DNA of 64,000 bases from Paenirhizobium selenitireducens ATCC BAA-1503 (GCF_000518785.1 NZ_JAEG01000011.1:62001-126000), one strand, 5' to 3'; counted from the stretch's first letter, positions 18,649 through 29,023 are shown. Notes: generated from the letters alone by a model not told the origin. Made by a program: numbers and translations.

Positions 18649-20325
18649 CTATGCGTGATGGGCGAGAAACCAGCGTATTTCCGGCCCCTGGAAGGCGATC
18701 TCCAGCTGGTTCGACGGCCGCACGCCCGAGGCGTCGGCGAAGAACACATCGTCGCCGATCGCCAGTTCGCCGGAGGGGATGGAAAAGGTCCAGCTCTCTC
18801 CATCCGGCGCCAGCATGCGGACCTTGCGTTCATCGACCCGCTCGAGCGTGATGGCCGGATGGATATGGAAGCGGGCGACCGCAGGCTCCGGCGGCGGCTC
18901 GGTCGAGGGCGTGCCGTCGGCCTTGAGGAAGCGGTCGCGCCCGGCGATCTTGTTGCCCGCCTCGTTGACGCGGATCTCGCGCTCGTGAAGCACGCCGAAC
19001 TTCGCCAGGTATCCGTCATGGCTGACGCAGAGACGGTCACTCGCGTCCGGGCCGGTCTGGCGCGATACGTCCACCTTGCTGACGCCGGCCACCATGACCG
19101 GGCCGAGATAATCGGATTCGGAGAAGCGCGCCGACGAGGCCGTTCCGATGCAGACGGTCGAATGCGCGGCGGTCGTGCGTGCCAGTTGCCTCAGCTTTTC
19201 GCCGGCAAAGCGCGGCGACCCGCTGTTGATGATGAACCGGTGGCGACCGGACGACAGTTCGAAGGACAGGCAACCGGCATGGGCCGCGCGGGACAGATCC
19301 GACGAGATCGGCAGGCCGGTATCGACCAGCAGCACGGTGCCGCCCGCCGTCATCCGGTGATATTGCGAATGGGGCAGGGCCTTGAACGGTTGACCGGCCG
19401 TCTCATCATAGCGCAGCACCGACATGAGATCATTGGCAAGGGTCGAGCTCGCCCCGTTGAACAGGCCGAGATCTCCGCTCTGGTGGCGGAAGAAGCGGAT
19501 GGCCGGATACATGCGGTCGATCGCCGGAATCAGCTTCACCGGCACGTCATGGCCGAGATTGATATAGGTCTGCCTGAGCGGCAGAAGATCGAACAGCAAT
19601 TCGACGGCGGCCTGAGGGTTGCGCGACACATGGCCGCCATCCGGCAGGATCTGGCGATCGATCTCCCGATTGAGCTCGCGCGCCGCGCGCCGGATCCTCG
19701 ACGCGCGCGTTTCCATCGAAATCGACGCCATGGCGAGCGCGATGCGCAGTCTCAGCCGCGGCAGGCCGGCCGGGGCGTGCCGGGCGCAACGCCTCAGATA
19801 GCGCACCTGGAAAGACAGGCTCGACAGGAAACGCTTGTAGAAGCCGCTGTCGGCATCCTGCAGCACCACGGTCGAGTGCGAAAGCCAGGCGATGATGCGC
19901 TGGGCAATGACGTCGGCTTCCCAGGCCACGCCGCCGATCCGCGATCCGTGCAGCTCGATCCAGTCATCGACGATGGCGCGGGCATTGGCACAGGCCTGCG
20001 GGCTCTTGTCGGAACGGATATGGCGCAGCCAGGAGAAGGCGTGGAGCCGGACAGCGAAATGATAGGTGGGCAATTCCAGGAGGAACGGCGACTGGTTGCC
20101 GGCATCAAGGACCCGGCCGGCCAGGGGAAAGCGTCCCTCATAGATTTCTTCGGCGACAAAAGGATCGATGGCGCGCAGATCGGTCGGCGCGACGATCAGC
20201 CGGCCGGCGGCCGAACCGGGAAGGCCGATCGCCATGGCACGCGGCTGCGCCAGACCTCGGACGATCCGTCGCCAGGTTTCGGCAATATAGAGATAGGCCA
20301 GCCTCTGGCGTTGCGTCAGTCGCAT
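18649..20325 (-). CDS. Heparinase II/III-like family protein
   Basis: 558 residues from ATG 20325. An alpha-helical N-terminal half (about 1-330), an (alpha/alpha) toroid-like region, is followed by a beta-rich C-terminal heparinase II/III domain (about 340-555) with SGDLGLFNGASSTLANDLMS (346-365 in the longest form), TAGGTVLLVDTG and FIINSGSPRFAGEKLRQLARTTAAHSTV in pieces. Members cleave uronic-acid-containing polysaccharides; the rhizobial versions are uncharacterised. There is no signal peptide, so the substrate, if any, would be cytoplasmic. The start is uncertain: ATG 20328 and ATG 20478 are in frame, and the longer form adds an Arg-rich 51 residues. Position between rsmB and purH is typical of the family Rhizobiaceae as I recall it. 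Confidence 0.85.
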   Translation of the reverse strand: MRLTQRQRLAYLYIAETWRRIVRGLAQPRAMAIGLPGSAAGRLIVAPTDLRAIDPFVAEEIYEGRFPLAGRVLDAGNQSPFLLELPTYHFAVRLHAFSWLRHIRSDKSPQACANARAIVDDWIELHGSRIGGVAWEADVIAQRIIAWLSHSTVVLQDADSGFYKRFLSSLSFQVRYLRRCARHAPAGLPRLRLRIALAMASISMETRASRIRRAARELNREIDRQILPDGGHVSRNPQAAVELLFDLLPLRQTYINLGHDVPVKLIPAIDRMYPAIRFFRHQSGDLGLFNGASSTLANDLMSVLRYDETAGQPFKALPHSQYHRMTAGGTVLLVDTGLPISSDLSRAAHAGCLSFELSSGRHRFIINSGSPRFAGEKLRQLARTTAAHSTVCIGTASSARFSESDYLGPVMVAGVSKVDVSRQTGPDASDRLCVSHDGYLAKFGVLHEREIRVNEAGNKIAGRDRFLKADGTPSTEPPPEPAVARFHIHPAITLERVDERKVRMLAPDGESWTFSIPSGELAIGDDVFFADASGVRPSNQLEIAFQGPEIRWFLAHHA

Positions 20326-20513
20326 CATCTTCCCAAGCCGTGGCACTGGATCCCGTCCAGCGCGGACGCCGCTTGCGGCTGCCCTGCCTTGATCCGTTCC
20401 GTCGTCTGCCTCGATGACCGGGCCGGGCCCGTCAACACGTCGCCGCAACACCCGTTCGATGAGCCGGCGAGTGTGCATTCCTTCAAAGTCTAACAATTCT
20501 AGTGAAATTTCCG

Positions 20514-21905
20514 TTAAATTTTAGCAATGACGCAGGCATAAAAGCCGTCAAGTCCACCTTCGTCGGCAAGCATGGCCGGGGTGGTGCGGAATTCGCCGAG
20601 CGGCGTGATCGCTTCCTCCAGACCCGGCCAGTCCGCGGCAACGATCGCCACGCGCCGACAATCGGGGTTGTCGGCTAGCACGCGCGCGACCATGTCCTCG
20701 CCCTCGAGCGGATCGAGCGAGCAGTTGGAGAATACCACAACGCCGCCCGGTCCGACCAGCGTCAGGGCGTGGCGCAGCAATTTTTCCTGGAGCTCGGCAA
20801 GCTTGGCGATGTCCGCCGGGCCCTTGGTCCACGGCACGTCCGGATGGCGGCGCATGGTGCCGGTCGACGAGCAGGGCGCATCGAGCAGGATGGCGTCGAA
20901 GGGTTTTTCGGGGTGGAAATCGAGCAGGCTGGCGAGCACGCAGTCTGCCTTCAGGCCAAGGCGGGCCAGATTGCCTTCGAGCCTCTTCAGGCGCGACTGG
21001 GATTGCTCGACGGCGGTCACCTCGGCGCCCATGGCGATCAGCTGCGCGGTCTTGCCACCCGGCGCGGCGCAAAGATCCGCCGCGCGCTTGCCGTTGATAT
21101 CGCCGAAAAGTCGGGCCGGGATGGCGGCTGCGGCATCCTGTACCCACCAGGCGCCGTCGTCGAAGCCTTCGAGCGTGGGGATGGCACCGCGGAATTTTTC
21201 CAGCCGCACGCTGCCGGTAGGCAGGACCTTGCCGTTCAGCTTGTCGGCCCAGACCTGGGCCTCCTGCTTGACGGTCAGGTCGATCGCCGCCGGTTGCAAC
21301 TGCGCTTCGGCAATGGCGTGCGCCGCGTCGCGGCCGTAGACGGTCGTCAGCCGGTCGAGGAACCAGCCCGGCAGGCAGGGCAGGGCGCCGACCGATTCGA
21401 GCAGCGCTTCCTTCTCGCGGCCGATGCGGCGCAGAAGGGCGTTGACGAGCTTGGCAAAACGGCGATTGCGCGGGTCGCGGTTGGACTGTTCCACCGCAAG
21501 GTCAACGGCGGAATGGTCCGGAACGTCGAGATAGAGCATCTGCGCGGCGGCGACGATCAGCAGGTGCTTGAGCGAACGGGCGCCATCGGGCAGCGGTGTG
21601 TCGAGCAGGCTGTCGAGGATCGCCTCGATGCGCGGCAGATGGCGAAGCGCGCTATGAAGAATGGCGCGAACCAGGGAGCGATCGGCCTCGGAAAGCTCGC
21701 GAATGGCCGGATTGCCATGCTCGGCGTCCAGCATGCCGTCAAGCGGCGTCTTCTTGTCGACGACGGCGCCGAGGATCTTGGTCGCCGCAATTCGCGCATC
21801 CAGACCTGCTTTCGGTTCCGGGACGGGCCTGTAACTGCCGCCGGCCGGTCGGGTCGGCTTCGCATTTCTGGATTTTCCGCGCGATTTTTCGTCGTTCAAG
21901 ACCAT
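20514..21905 (-). CDS. rsmB: RsmB/NOP-family rRNA m5C methyltransferase
   Basis: SAM-dependent cytosine-5 methylation of RNA, most likely 16S rRNA. 463 residues. An N-terminal NusB-like helical domain (about 36-170) with LVNALLRR is followed by the catalytic Rossmann domain with the SAM motif [10 protein letters not shown] (277-286), the motif IV cysteine C345 in [15 protein letters not shown] and the motif VI cysteine C395 in SNCSLDP. Its ATG overlaps the last 10 bases of htpX in another frame, so translation is probably coupled. A basic extension of about 30 residues precedes the domain. Confidence 0.93.
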   Translation of the reverse strand: MVLNDEKSRGKSRNAKPTRPAGGSYRPVPEPKAGLDARIAATKILGAVVDKKTPLDGMLDAEHGNPAIRELSEADRSLVRAILHSALRHLPRIEAILDSLLDTPLPDGARSLKHLLIVAAAQMLYLDVPDHSAVDLAVEQSNRDPRNRRFAKLVNALLRRIGREKEALLESVGALPCLPGWFLDRLTTVYGRDAAHAIAEAQLQPAAIDLTVKQEAQVWADKLNGKVLPTGSVRLEKFRGAIPTLEGFDDGAWWVQDAAAAIPARLFGDINGKRAADLCAAPGGKTAQLIAMGAEVTAVEQSQSRLKRLEGNLARLGLKADCVLASLLDFHPEKPFDAILLDAPCSSTGTMRRHPDVPWTKGPADIAKLAELQEKLLRHALTLVGPGGVVVFSNCSLDPLEGEDMVARVLADNPDCRRVAIVAADWPGLEEAITPLGEFRTTPAMLADEGGLDGFYACVIAKI

Positions 21906-22858
21906 GGTCCCTTAGGTGGTTCGGAGCCACCGCGGCCCCACCCGGTATTCGGCACGGAACGCGATTTACGGGGCGGATTAGCAGTGCGTTCGGGCCGCGT
22001 CGATCCCCCAACTCCGGTTTCCGGCATATCGAGCAGTGCAGCGATGCGGTTTTCGGTATTGGGATGGGTGGAAAACAGGTTGTCCATGCGCTGGCCGGAC
22101 AGGGGATTGATGATGAACATATGCGCCGTCGCCGGGTTTCGCTCGGCATCGTCGTTTTCGATATGCGAGGCGTCATCGGCGATCTTCTCAAGCGCGGAGG
22201 CAAGGGAACGCGGGCTGCCGCAGATTTCCGCGCCGCGCCGGTCGGCGGCGTATTCGCGGGTCCGGCTGATCGCCATCTGCACCAGCATGGCGGCGAGCGG
22301 CGCGACGATCATGGCGATCAGAACGCCGACGAAGCCCAGCGGATTGTTGCGGTCGTCGCGATTGCCGCCGAAGAGAAAGGCAAAATTCGACAGCATGGAG
22401 ATGGCGCCCGCGAGCGTCGCCGTCACGGTCATGGTCAGGGTGTCGCGGTTTTCAACATGGGCGAGTTCATGGGCCATGACGCCGGCGACTTCCTCGGGCG
22501 TCAGGCGCCGCAGTAGGCCGGTCGAGGCGGCAACGGCCGCATTCTGTGGGTTGCGTCCGGTGGCGAAGGCATTCGGCTGCGGATTGTCGAAGACGTAGAC
22601 ACGCGGCATGGGCAGGCCGGCATTGGCCGACAAATCGCGCACCATGCGGTAGAATTCGGGCGCGGTGCTCTCGTTGACCTCCTGGGCATGGTAGGCGGAC
22701 AGCACCATGCGGTCGGAATTCCAGTAGGAGAAGAAGTTCATGCCGGCGGCGGCGACGAAGGCGATCAGCATGCCCGTCTGGCCACCGATCAGGTAGCCGA
22801 CCCCCATGAACAACGCCGTCATGAAGGCGAGCAGCATGGCGGTGCGCATGAAATTCAT
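21896..22858 (-). CDS. htpX: Membrane zinc metalloprotease HtpX
   Basis: Quality-control protease of the inner membrane that cleaves damaged membrane proteins. 320 residues. Two N-terminal membrane segments (about 5-25 and 29-47) precede the cytoplasmic M48 domain with the zinc motif H130-ELA-H134 and the third ligand region [11 protein letters not shown]; two further hydrophobic segments flank it. ATG 22858 ([10 protein letters not shown]) has GGAG upstream; upstream open frame is not conserved. The C-terminal 35 residues are Pro/Arg/Gly-rich and overlap rsmB. Confidence 0.95.
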   Translation of the reverse strand: MNFMRTAMLLAFMTALFMGVGYLIGGQTGMLIAFVAAAGMNFFSYWNSDRMVLSAYHAQEVNESTAPEFYRMVRDLSANAGLPMPRVYVFDNPQPNAFATGRNPQNAAVAASTGLLRRLTPEEVAGVMAHELAHVENRDTLTMTVTATLAGAISMLSNFAFLFGGNRDDRNNPLGFVGVLIAMIVAPLAAMLVQMAISRTREYAADRRGAEICGSPRSLASALEKIADDASHIENDDAERNPATAHMFIINPLSGQRMDNLFSTHPNTENRIAALLDMPETGVGGSTRPERTANPPRKSRSVPNTGWGRGGSEPPKGPWS

Positions 22859-22973
22859 CGCTTGTCTCCGTCGTTGGGCGCAAATGGCGGATCGCCGCTT
22901 GGTTGGCGCGCCGGACTGCACTAGATGTAAATTGTCCAAGCCAAGTTTCAATGATCGCCGGAATGAATCGGAC

Positions 22974-23207
22974 ATGAGCGCAAACGCTGACAACGACAAT
23001 CTGCAGACCGCACCGGACCAGGCGTCCGCCGAACAGCTGCCCCGCAAGCCGCTGACCGAGGCGGCGAAGCGTGCCCTGGCCGAGGCGGAGGAACGCCGGA
23101 GGGCCGAGCAGAAGGCCGAACCTGCGCCCGAGATCGGCGGACGAGGCGGCGCCGATCCGGCCCGCTTCGGCGACTGGGAGATCAAGGGTCGGGCGATCGA
23201 CTTCTGA
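22974..23207 (+). CDS. Succinate dehydrogenase assembly factor 4 family (DUF1674)
   Basis: 77 residues, small, charged, largely disordered, ending in the family signature [19 protein letters not shown]. Proteins with this ending (SDHAF4/Sdh8, bacterial DUF1674) act in maturation of the flavinated succinate dehydrogenase subunit. ATG 22974 starts [10 protein letters not shown]; the frame upstream lies across the divergent htpX promoter. There are no SDH genes in the window, so the link is by family only. Confidence 0.85.
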   Translation: MSANADNDNLQTAPDQASAEQLPRKPLTEAAKRALAEAEERRRAEQKAEPAPEIGGRGGADPARFGDWEIKGRAIDF

Positions 23208-23258
23208 TCTGAATAAAAGCCTATTGATCCGCGCACATGATAGGAATATGTTCCCTTC

Positions 23259-23720
23259 ATGCGCAATCACCCTTCCCACACCACGACTTTCATTCTGCTG
23301 GCCCTGCTGGGCACGCTCCTGGCTGGCCCGACCAGCGTCGCCGCCGAAAAGATCGCCGGCCCGGTGGCAGCCGAACTGATCCGGGTGATCGACGGAGACA
23401 CGGTGCTGGTCAGCGCCATGCCGTGGCCGGACCATCACGTGACGACCTATGTGCGGCTGCGCGGCATCGATGCGCCGGAACTGAAATCGCGCTGTCCGGC
23501 AATCCGCAGTGCGGCGGAGCAGGCCCAGTCGACGCTCACAAACCTGCTGAACGCCTCCCCCGTCGTCGCGCTCACCGACATTTCCGGTGACAAGTATTAC
23601 GGCCGCGTCGTCGCGGCGCTCATGCTTGCCGACGGCAGCGATCCGGCCGAGGCATTGCTCTCCGCCGGTCTGGTCGATCCCTACCGGGGCGGACGAAAGA
23701 AGGCCGCCGCTTGCTCCTGA
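23259..23720 (+). CDS. Secreted thermonuclease-like (SNase) protein
   Basis: 153 residues. Signal peptide of about 29 residues (ends SVAA-EK). One staphylococcal-nuclease fold domain with [23 protein letters not shown] (the Asp/Arg active-site region) and [14 protein letters not shown]. Such proteins hydrolyse DNA/RNA in a calcium-dependent way or are binding modules; the conserved acidic residues are present, so activity is plausible. It starts 51 bases after the SDHAF4-like gene. An Excalibur-domain gene follows in another frame. Confidence 0.85.
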   Translation: MRNHPSHTTTFILLALLGTLLAGPTSVAAEKIAGPVAAELIRVIDGDTVLVSAMPWPDHHVTTYVRLRGIDAPELKSRCPAIRSAAEQAQSTLTNLLNASPVVALTDISGDKYYGRVVAALMLADGSDPAEALLSAGLVDPYRGGRKKAAACS

Positions 23721-23757
23721 GCAGCTGCCATGCACAAGCGCCGGCTGTCGATGGTTG

Positions 23758-24087
23758 GTGGACAGGGATGACCACATCGTCTTCAATCGCGCTTCTGCCG
23801 AATTAACCGTCGAGAGCCCCATCGCGAACCCGCTTGCCAAGCTGCTGATTCTGTCTCTCCTGCTCCTTCCGCCCGAGGCCGCCGAAGCCGAGGCGGCAGC
23901 GTCGGACTTTCCGCTCAGCCTTGCGGCAGGGCGCACCTGCAAGCAGGTGGCGAGCTGCGCCGAGGCGGTGGAGCTGTGGTGCAGCGGCTACCGCCGCGCT
24001 GATGCCGACGGCGACGGCATTCCTTGCGAAAACATCTGCCACTCGCGCGCCGAAGTCGACCAGATCCGCAGCGCGGTCGGCTGTTGA
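23758..24087 (+). CDS. Small Excalibur calcium-binding domain protein
   Basis: About 109 residues if GTG 23758 is the start; there is no in-frame ATG and no good ribosome site, so the start is uncertain. A hydrophobic, signal-peptide-like segment (LAKLLILSLLLLPPEAAEAEA) is followed by a C-terminal Excalibur domain: GRTCKQVASCAEAVELW, then the DADGDGIPCENIC calcium loop with paired cysteines. Excalibur domains often occur fused behind SNase domains; here the two are separate neighbouring genes, each with its own export signal. Confidence 0.65.
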   Translation: MDRDDHIVFNRASAELTVESPIANPLAKLLILSLLLLPPEAAEAEAAASDFPLSLAAGRTCKQVASCAEAVELWCSGYRRADADGDGIPCENICHSRAEVDQIRSAVGC

Positions 24088-24097
24088 GGGTCTGAAC

Positions 24098-24135
24098 GCA
24101 AAAGGCCCCTCCGGATGAGCGGAGAGGCCTTGCGG
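24098..24135 (-). terminator. Terminator between the Excalibur gene and acs
   Basis: AAGGCCCCTCCG (24102-24113) and CGGAGAGGCCTT (24120-24131) pair with one mismatch around a six-base loop. On the minus strand TTTT follows, which suits acs; it lies 24 bases beyond the acs stop. Confidence 0.8.
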
Positions 24136-24154
24136 ATTGCAGTGGCAGGACCGA

Positions 24155-26107
24155 TCAGGCGATCTTGTTCTGCCGGTTGGCGATCAGGTCGTCGACGACG
24201 CCCGGATCGGCCAGCGTCGAGGTATCGCCCAGCGCGCCGAAATCGTCCTCGGCAATCTTGCGCAGGATGCGGCGCATGATCTTGCCGGAGCGGGTCTTGG
24301 GCAGGCCGGGGGCGAACTGGATCTTGTCCGGCGTCGCGATCGGTCCGATTTCCATGCGCACGTGCTTCACCAGCTCCTGGCGCAGGGCGTCGTCACCGTC
24401 ATGCTCCGCCATCAGCGTGACATAGCAGTAGATGCCCTGGCCCTTGACCGGATGCGGATAGCCGACGACCGCGGCTTCCGAGACGAAATGGTGCGACACG
24501 AGTGCCGATTCCACTTCGGCCGTGCCCAGACGATGGCCCGACACGTTGAGCACGTCATCGACGCGGCCGGTGATCCAGTAGTAGCCGTCCTCGTCGCGGC
24601 GGCAGCCGTCACCGGTGAAGTATTTGCCCTTGTAGGTGGAGAAATACGTCTCGGCAAAGCGATGGTGATCGCCGTAGATCGAGCGGGCCTGGCCCGGCCA
24701 GCTGTCGGTGATGCAGAGATTGCCGTCGGTCGCACCTTCGAGCACGTTGCCCTCGTTGTCGACCAGCTGCGGCTTGATGCCGAAGAACGGCAACGTGGCC
24801 GAACCCGGCTTCAGGTCGGTCGCGCCCGGCAACGGCGAAATCAGGATGCCGCCCGTTTCCGTCTGCCACCAAGTATCGACGATCGGCGACTTCTGCTCGC
24901 CGACGACGTTGTAATACCATTCCCAGGCTTCCGGATTGATCGGCTCGCCGACCGAGCCGAGCAGACGCAGCGACGAGCGCGAGGAGCGCTTGACGAACTG
25001 GTCGCCGGCACCCATCAGCGAACGGATCGCGGTCGGCGCGGTGTAGAAGATATTGACCTTGTGCTTGTCGATCACTTCCCAGAAACGACCCTGATCGGGG
25101 AAGTTCGGGACGCCTTCGAACATCAGCGTGGTCGCGCAATTCGCGAGCGGGCCGTAGACGATGTAGGAATGGCCGGTGACCCAACCCACGTCCGCGGTGC
25201 ACCAGTAGATTTCGCCGTCCTTGTAGTCGAAGACGTATTCATGCGTCATCGAGGCATAGACGAGATAGCCGCCGGTGGTGTGCACGACGCCCTTCGGCTT
25301 GCCGGTCGAGCCGGAGGTGTAGAGGATGAACAGCGGATCTTCCGCCTTCATCTTGACCGGCGGGCAGTCCGGCTTCGCCTTGGCGGTTTCCTCGTGATAC
25401 CAGAGGTCGCGGCCCGGCGCCCAGCCGATCTTGCCGCCGGTGCGGCGCACGACGAGAACCTTGTTGACGATCACGTACTGCTTGGCGGCGATGTCGATCG
25501 CGGTGTCGGTGTTTTCCTTGAGCGGAACCGGCTTGCCGCCGCGCAGGCCCTCGTCGCAGGTGATGACGAAGGTCGATTCACAGTCGACGATACGGCCGGC
25601 AAGCGCGTCCGGAGAGAAGCCGCCGAACACCACAGAGTGGATCGCGCCGATACGGGCGCAGGCCAGCATCGCATAGGCAGCTTCCGGGATCATCGGCATG
25701 TAGATGGTGACGCGGTCGCCCTTCTTGACGCCCTGGTCCTTCAGCACGTTCGCCAGGCGGCAGACATTGTCATACAGCTGGTTGTAGGTGATCTTCTTGT
25801 CGATATAGGGGTTGTCGCCTTCCCAGATGATCGCGGTGCGTTCGCCGTGGGTTTTCAGGTGACGGTCGATGCAATTGTAAGAGACGTTGGTGAGGCCGTC
25901 CTCATACCACTTGATCGACACCTTGCCCTTGAAACTGGTGTTCTTCACCTTGGTATAGGGCTTGAACCAGTCGATCCGCTTGCCATGCTTGTCCCAGAAC
26001 TTGTCCGGGTTTTCGATGCTTTCCTCGTACCATCTCAGGTACTTGTCCTTGTCGATCAGGGCACGGCTCTTCGCCGACTTGAGCACCGGATACTTCTTGG
26101 CTGACAT
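24155..26107 (-). CDS. acs: Acetyl-CoA synthetase (AMP-forming)
   Basis: Activates acetate to acetyl-CoA through acetyl-adenylate; cytoplasmic. 650 residues, as in E. coli Acs. Signatures of the ANL superfamily: [11 protein letters not shown] (ATP loop), the [15 protein letters not shown] region, WWQTETGG (acetyl-pocket tryptophan), and near the C-terminus [12 protein letters not shown] with the lysine normally controlled by acetylation. ATG 26107 has GAGGAGGTG upstream; a longer frame starting at 26134 is unlikely. A divergent 237-base region separates it from trcR. Confidence 0.97.
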   Translation of the reverse strand: MSAKKYPVLKSAKSRALIDKDKYLRWYEESIENPDKFWDKHGKRIDWFKPYTKVKNTSFKGKVSIKWYEDGLTNVSYNCIDRHLKTHGERTAIIWEGDNPYIDKKITYNQLYDNVCRLANVLKDQGVKKGDRVTIYMPMIPEAAYAMLACARIGAIHSVVFGGFSPDALAGRIVDCESTFVITCDEGLRGGKPVPLKENTDTAIDIAAKQYVIVNKVLVVRRTGGKIGWAPGRDLWYHEETAKAKPDCPPVKMKAEDPLFILYTSGSTGKPKGVVHTTGGYLVYASMTHEYVFDYKDGEIYWCTADVGWVTGHSYIVYGPLANCATTLMFEGVPNFPDQGRFWEVIDKHKVNIFYTAPTAIRSLMGAGDQFVKRSSRSSLRLLGSVGEPINPEAWEWYYNVVGEQKSPIVDTWWQTETGGILISPLPGATDLKPGSATLPFFGIKPQLVDNEGNVLEGATDGNLCITDSWPGQARSIYGDHHRFAETYFSTYKGKYFTGDGCRRDEDGYYWITGRVDDVLNVSGHRLGTAEVESALVSHHFVSEAAVVGYPHPVKGQGIYCYVTLMAEHDGDDALRQELVKHVRMEIGPIATPDKIQFAPGLPKTRSGKIMRRILRKIAEDDFGALGDTSTLADPGVVDDLIANRQNKIA

Positions 26108-26344
26108 GAACACCTCCTCATGTTGACGCGCCAACTATTCTACAGGCCGCAGGCACTCCTCCCGAGACCTCTGTGCCTCATTCATAGCAGCTAAAGACGC
26201 TACAGCAATTAGACAAAGGTCATTCTCAAGCAGACGAATTGCATTCCTCCCCTTTTGGAGCTATATAGCGCTTGATTTCCGGAAATTGTGGTTGAGACCC
26301 ACGGCCCGCGGCTCCCGGCGCGGACGCAGAGAAGGATTGTTTCC
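26108..26344. promoter_or_regulatory. Divergent acs-trcR control region
   Basis: 237 AT-richer bases holding both promoters. GCTATATAGC at 26260-26269 is a perfect palindrome about 75 bases before trcR. No sigma54 -24/-12 pair was seen for acs. Confidence 0.35.
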
Positions 26345-27046
26345 ATGGCTCAGACATTGCTCATGCCGAAGGCGACGGCCGTATGGCTTGTCGACAACAC
26401 CGCGCTGTCATTCGACCAGATTGCGCAGTTCTGCAAGCTTCACCCGCTGGAGGTGAAGGCGATCGCAGACGGCGAAGCAGCGCAGGGCATCAAGGGTCTC
26501 GATCCGATCGCCACCGGCCAGCTGTCGCGCGACGAGATCGCCAGGGCCGAGAAGGATGTCAACCACAAGCTGAAGCTCTCCGAGCCGAAGGTGCGCGTTC
26601 CCGACAGCAAGCGCCGCGGCCCGCGCTATACCCCGGTCTCCAAGCGCCAGGACCGTCCGAACGCCATTCTCTGGCTGGTCCGCAACCACCCGGAACTAAA
26701 GGATGCGCAGATCTCGCGCCTCGTCGGCACCACCAAGTCGACCATCGAGCAGATTCGCGATCGCACCCACTGGAACTCGACGAACCTGACGCCGATGGAC
26801 CCGGTCACGCTCGGCCTCTGCAGCCAGATCGATCTCGACATGGAAGTGGAAAAGGCCTCCAAGGGCCGTCCGCTGCCGACCGCCGCCGAACTCGGCGCCA
26901 CCCTGCAGGCAGCGAGCGACACCGAACATCTCAACCTCGGCTACCGCGACGAGGAAGAGAAGGAAATCGACGCGAATGCCGTCTTCGCCAAGCTGAAATC
27001 GCTGAAGTCGGATCGCGCGGATGACGAGGACGACGATCGCTTCTGA
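26345..27046 (+). CDS. trcR: Cell-cycle transcriptional regulator TrcR (DUF1013)
   Basis: 233 residues, soluble. Conserved N-terminal MPKATAVWLVDNTALSFDQI and HPLEVKAIADG, then RRGPRYTPVSKRQDRPNAI and a helix-turn-helix-like ISRLVGTTKSTIEQIRDR; the C-terminus is acidic (DRADDEDDDRF). These match DUF1013, an alphaproteobacterial family named TrcR and linked to cell-cycle transcription. ATG 26345 has AGAAGGA upstream; the frame starts earlier but without a ribosome site. It stands alone between two acyl-CoA synthetase genes. Confidence 0.88.
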   Translation: MAQTLLMPKATAVWLVDNTALSFDQIAQFCKLHPLEVKAIADGEAAQGIKGLDPIATGQLSRDEIARAEKDVNHKLKLSEPKVRVPDSKRRGPRYTPVSKRQDRPNAILWLVRNHPELKDAQISRLVGTTKSTIEQIRDRTHWNSTNLTPMDPVTLGLCSQIDLDMEVEKASKGRPLPTAAELGATLQAASDTEHLNLGYRDEEEKEIDANAVFAKLKSLKSDRADDEDDDRF

Positions 27047-27060
27047 TCCTCGCCGAACGA

Positions 27061-27105
27061 CATGAAAAAAGCCCCGGTCAGTCGCCTGACCGGGGCTTTT
27101 CTTTG
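27061..27105. terminator. Bidirectional terminator between trcR and prpE
   Basis: A perfect 15-bp stem AAAAGCCCCGGTCAG (27067-27081) / CTGACCGGGGCTTTT (27086-27100), loop TCGC, with A-run on the left and T-run on the right. It serves both convergent genes. Confidence 0.95.
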
Positions 27106-27112
27106 TTTAGCG

Positions 27113-29023
27113 TTACTTGGCCATGCCGTGCTGCTTCAGCACGTCGGTGATCTCTTCGAGGATCGCCGGATCATCGATGGTCGCCGGCATTTTCCACGGC
27201 ATGCCGTCGGCGATCTTCTGCATCGTGCCGCGCAGGATCTTGCCCGAACGGGTCTTGGGCAGGCGTTCGACCTTCATCACGTTCTTGAAGGCGGCGACCG
27301 GGCCGATCTCGTCGCGCACCAGTTGGACGATCTCCCGCTCGATCACCTTGAAATCGCGATTCACATTGTGCTTCAGCACCAGGAAACCGCAGGGAATCTG
27401 CCCCTTGAGTTCGTCGGCAATGCCGATGACCGCGCATTCGGCGACATCGGGATGCATGGCGCAGACTTCCTCCATGGCGCCGGTCGACAGGCGATGGCCG
27501 GCACAGTTGATGATGTCATCGGTGCGCGCCATGACATAGACATAGCCGTCCTCATCAACGATGCCGGCATCGGCGGTCTTGTAGTAGCCCGGGAACTCCT
27601 CGAGGCAGGACGAGCGAAACCGCTCGTCGGCATTCCAGAAGGTGACGAGGCAGCCGGGCGGAAGCGGCAGCTTGACGACGATGTTGCCGAGCGTGCCGCG
27701 CGGCACCGGATGACCCGCATCGTCCAGCACCTCGATCGCATAGCCCGGCATGGCCACGGCCGGCGAACCGTATTTCACCGGAAGCAGGCCGAGACCGGCT
27801 GGGTTCGCGGCGACCGGCCAGCCGGTTTCCGTCTGCCACCAGTGGTCAATGACCGGGACATTGAGGATCTTCTCGGCCCATTTGATGGTTTCCGTGTCGG
27901 CACGCTCGCCGGCGAGGAAGAGGGCGCGCAGGCCGGAGGTATCGTGCTTGCGCGCGAACTCGCCGTCCGGATCGTCCCGGCGAATGGCGCGGAAGGCGGT
28001 CGGGGCGGTGAACAGCGTCTTGACGTCGTGATCAGCCACGACACGCCAGAACGTGCCGGCATCCGGCGTTCCGACCGGCTTGCCCTCGAACAGGATGGTT
28101 GTATTGCCGGTCAGCAGCGGGCCATAGACGATGTAGGAATGACCGACGACCCAGCCGATGTCGGACGCGGCCCAGAAGACCTCACCCGGCTTCACGCCGT
28201 AGATGTTTTCCATCGTCCAGGCGAGCGCCACCATATGGCCGCCATTGTCGCGAACCACGCCCTTCGGCTGGCCGGTCGTGCCCGATGTGTAGAGGATGTA
28301 GAGCGGATCGGTTGCGGCGACGGGTTCGCAGGCGACCTCGGTGCCGTTGACCTTCTCGACTTCCACGGCCTTCGCCAGATCGACGTCGCCATGTTCGTAG
28401 CGAAGCGGCGCATGCAGCTGGTCGCGCTGCAGGACGAAGGAATATTGCGGCTTGACCTGGGCCATGTCGATGGCGTGGTCGAGAAGCGGCTTGTAGGGAA
28501 CGACCCGGCCCGGCTCCAGCCCGCAGCTGGCGCTGATGACGGCCTTGGCATTGCAGTCGTCGATGCGGGTGGCCAGCTCGTGGGCCGCGAAGCCGCCGAA
28601 AACCACGGAATGGATAGCGCCGATGCGGGCGCAGGCCAGCATGGAGAAAACGGCTTCCGGAATCATCGGCATGTAGATGATGACGCGGTCGCCCTTGCTG
28701 ATGCCATGGTTCTTCAGCACCGCGGCGATCGCTTTGACCTCGATCAGCACCTCGTCATAGGTGAAGCTCTGCTTCGCCCCGGTCATCGGGCTGTCGTAGA
28801 TGATGGCCTTCTGCGTGCCGCGGCCGGAGGCCGAATGGCGGTCGAGACAGTTGTGGCAGGTATTGGTCTCTGCGCCCGCGAACCAGCGCCCATAGACGCC
28901 GGCCTCTCCATCGAACACCTTGTCGGCGGGCTTGAACCAGTCCAGCTTTTCCGCCTGAGCGGTCCAGAATGCCTCGGGATCACCCATCCACGATTGATAG
29001 GTTTCCAGATACTTGCCTTGCAT
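27113..29023 (-). CDS. prpE: Propionyl-CoA synthetase
   Basis: Activates propionate to propionyl-CoA via propionyl-AMP. 636 residues. ANL motifs: [58 protein letters not shown] and [12 protein letters not shown]. The LPVKYGSPAVAMPGY segment is typical of PrpE rather than Acs, and overall sequence differs clearly from the acs product at 24-26 kb. ATG 29023 has GGGAGGAATT upstream. No methylcitrate genes accompany it here. A broader short-chain acyl-CoA synthetase is possible. Confidence 0.9.
   Translation of the reverse strand: MQGKYLETYQSWMGDPEAFWTAQAEKLDWFKPADKVFDGEAGVYGRWFAGAETNTCHNCLDRHSASGRGTQKAIIYDSPMTGAKQSFTYDEVLIEVKAIAAVLKNHGISKGDRVIIYMPMIPEAVFSMLACARIGAIHSVVFGGFAAHELATRIDDCNAKAVISASCGLEPGRVVPYKPLLDHAIDMAQVKPQYSFVLQRDQLHAPLRYEHGDVDLAKAVEVEKVNGTEVACEPVAATDPLYILYTSGTTGQPKGVVRDNGGHMVALAWTMENIYGVKPGEVFWAASDIGWVVGHSYIVYGPLLTGNTTILFEGKPVGTPDAGTFWRVVADHDVKTLFTAPTAFRAIRRDDPDGEFARKHDTSGLRALFLAGERADTETIKWAEKILNVPVIDHWWQTETGWPVAANPAGLGLLPVKYGSPAVAMPGYAIEVLDDAGHPVPRGTLGNIVVKLPLPPGCLVTFWNADERFRSSCLEEFPGYYKTADAGIVDEDGYVYVMARTDDIINCAGHRLSTGAMEEVCAMHPDVAECAVIGIADELKGQIPCGFLVLKHNVNRDFKVIEREIVQLVRDEIGPVAAFKNVMKVERLPKTRSGKILRGTMQKIADGMPWKMPATIDDPAILEEITDVLKQHGMAK

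Noticed and set aside
23440..23460. CACGTG-containing sequences at 23.4, 31.7 and 53.2 kb as further parS sites
   Set aside because: Flanking bases do not match the TTTCACGTGAAA arms; these lie within coding sequence by chance.
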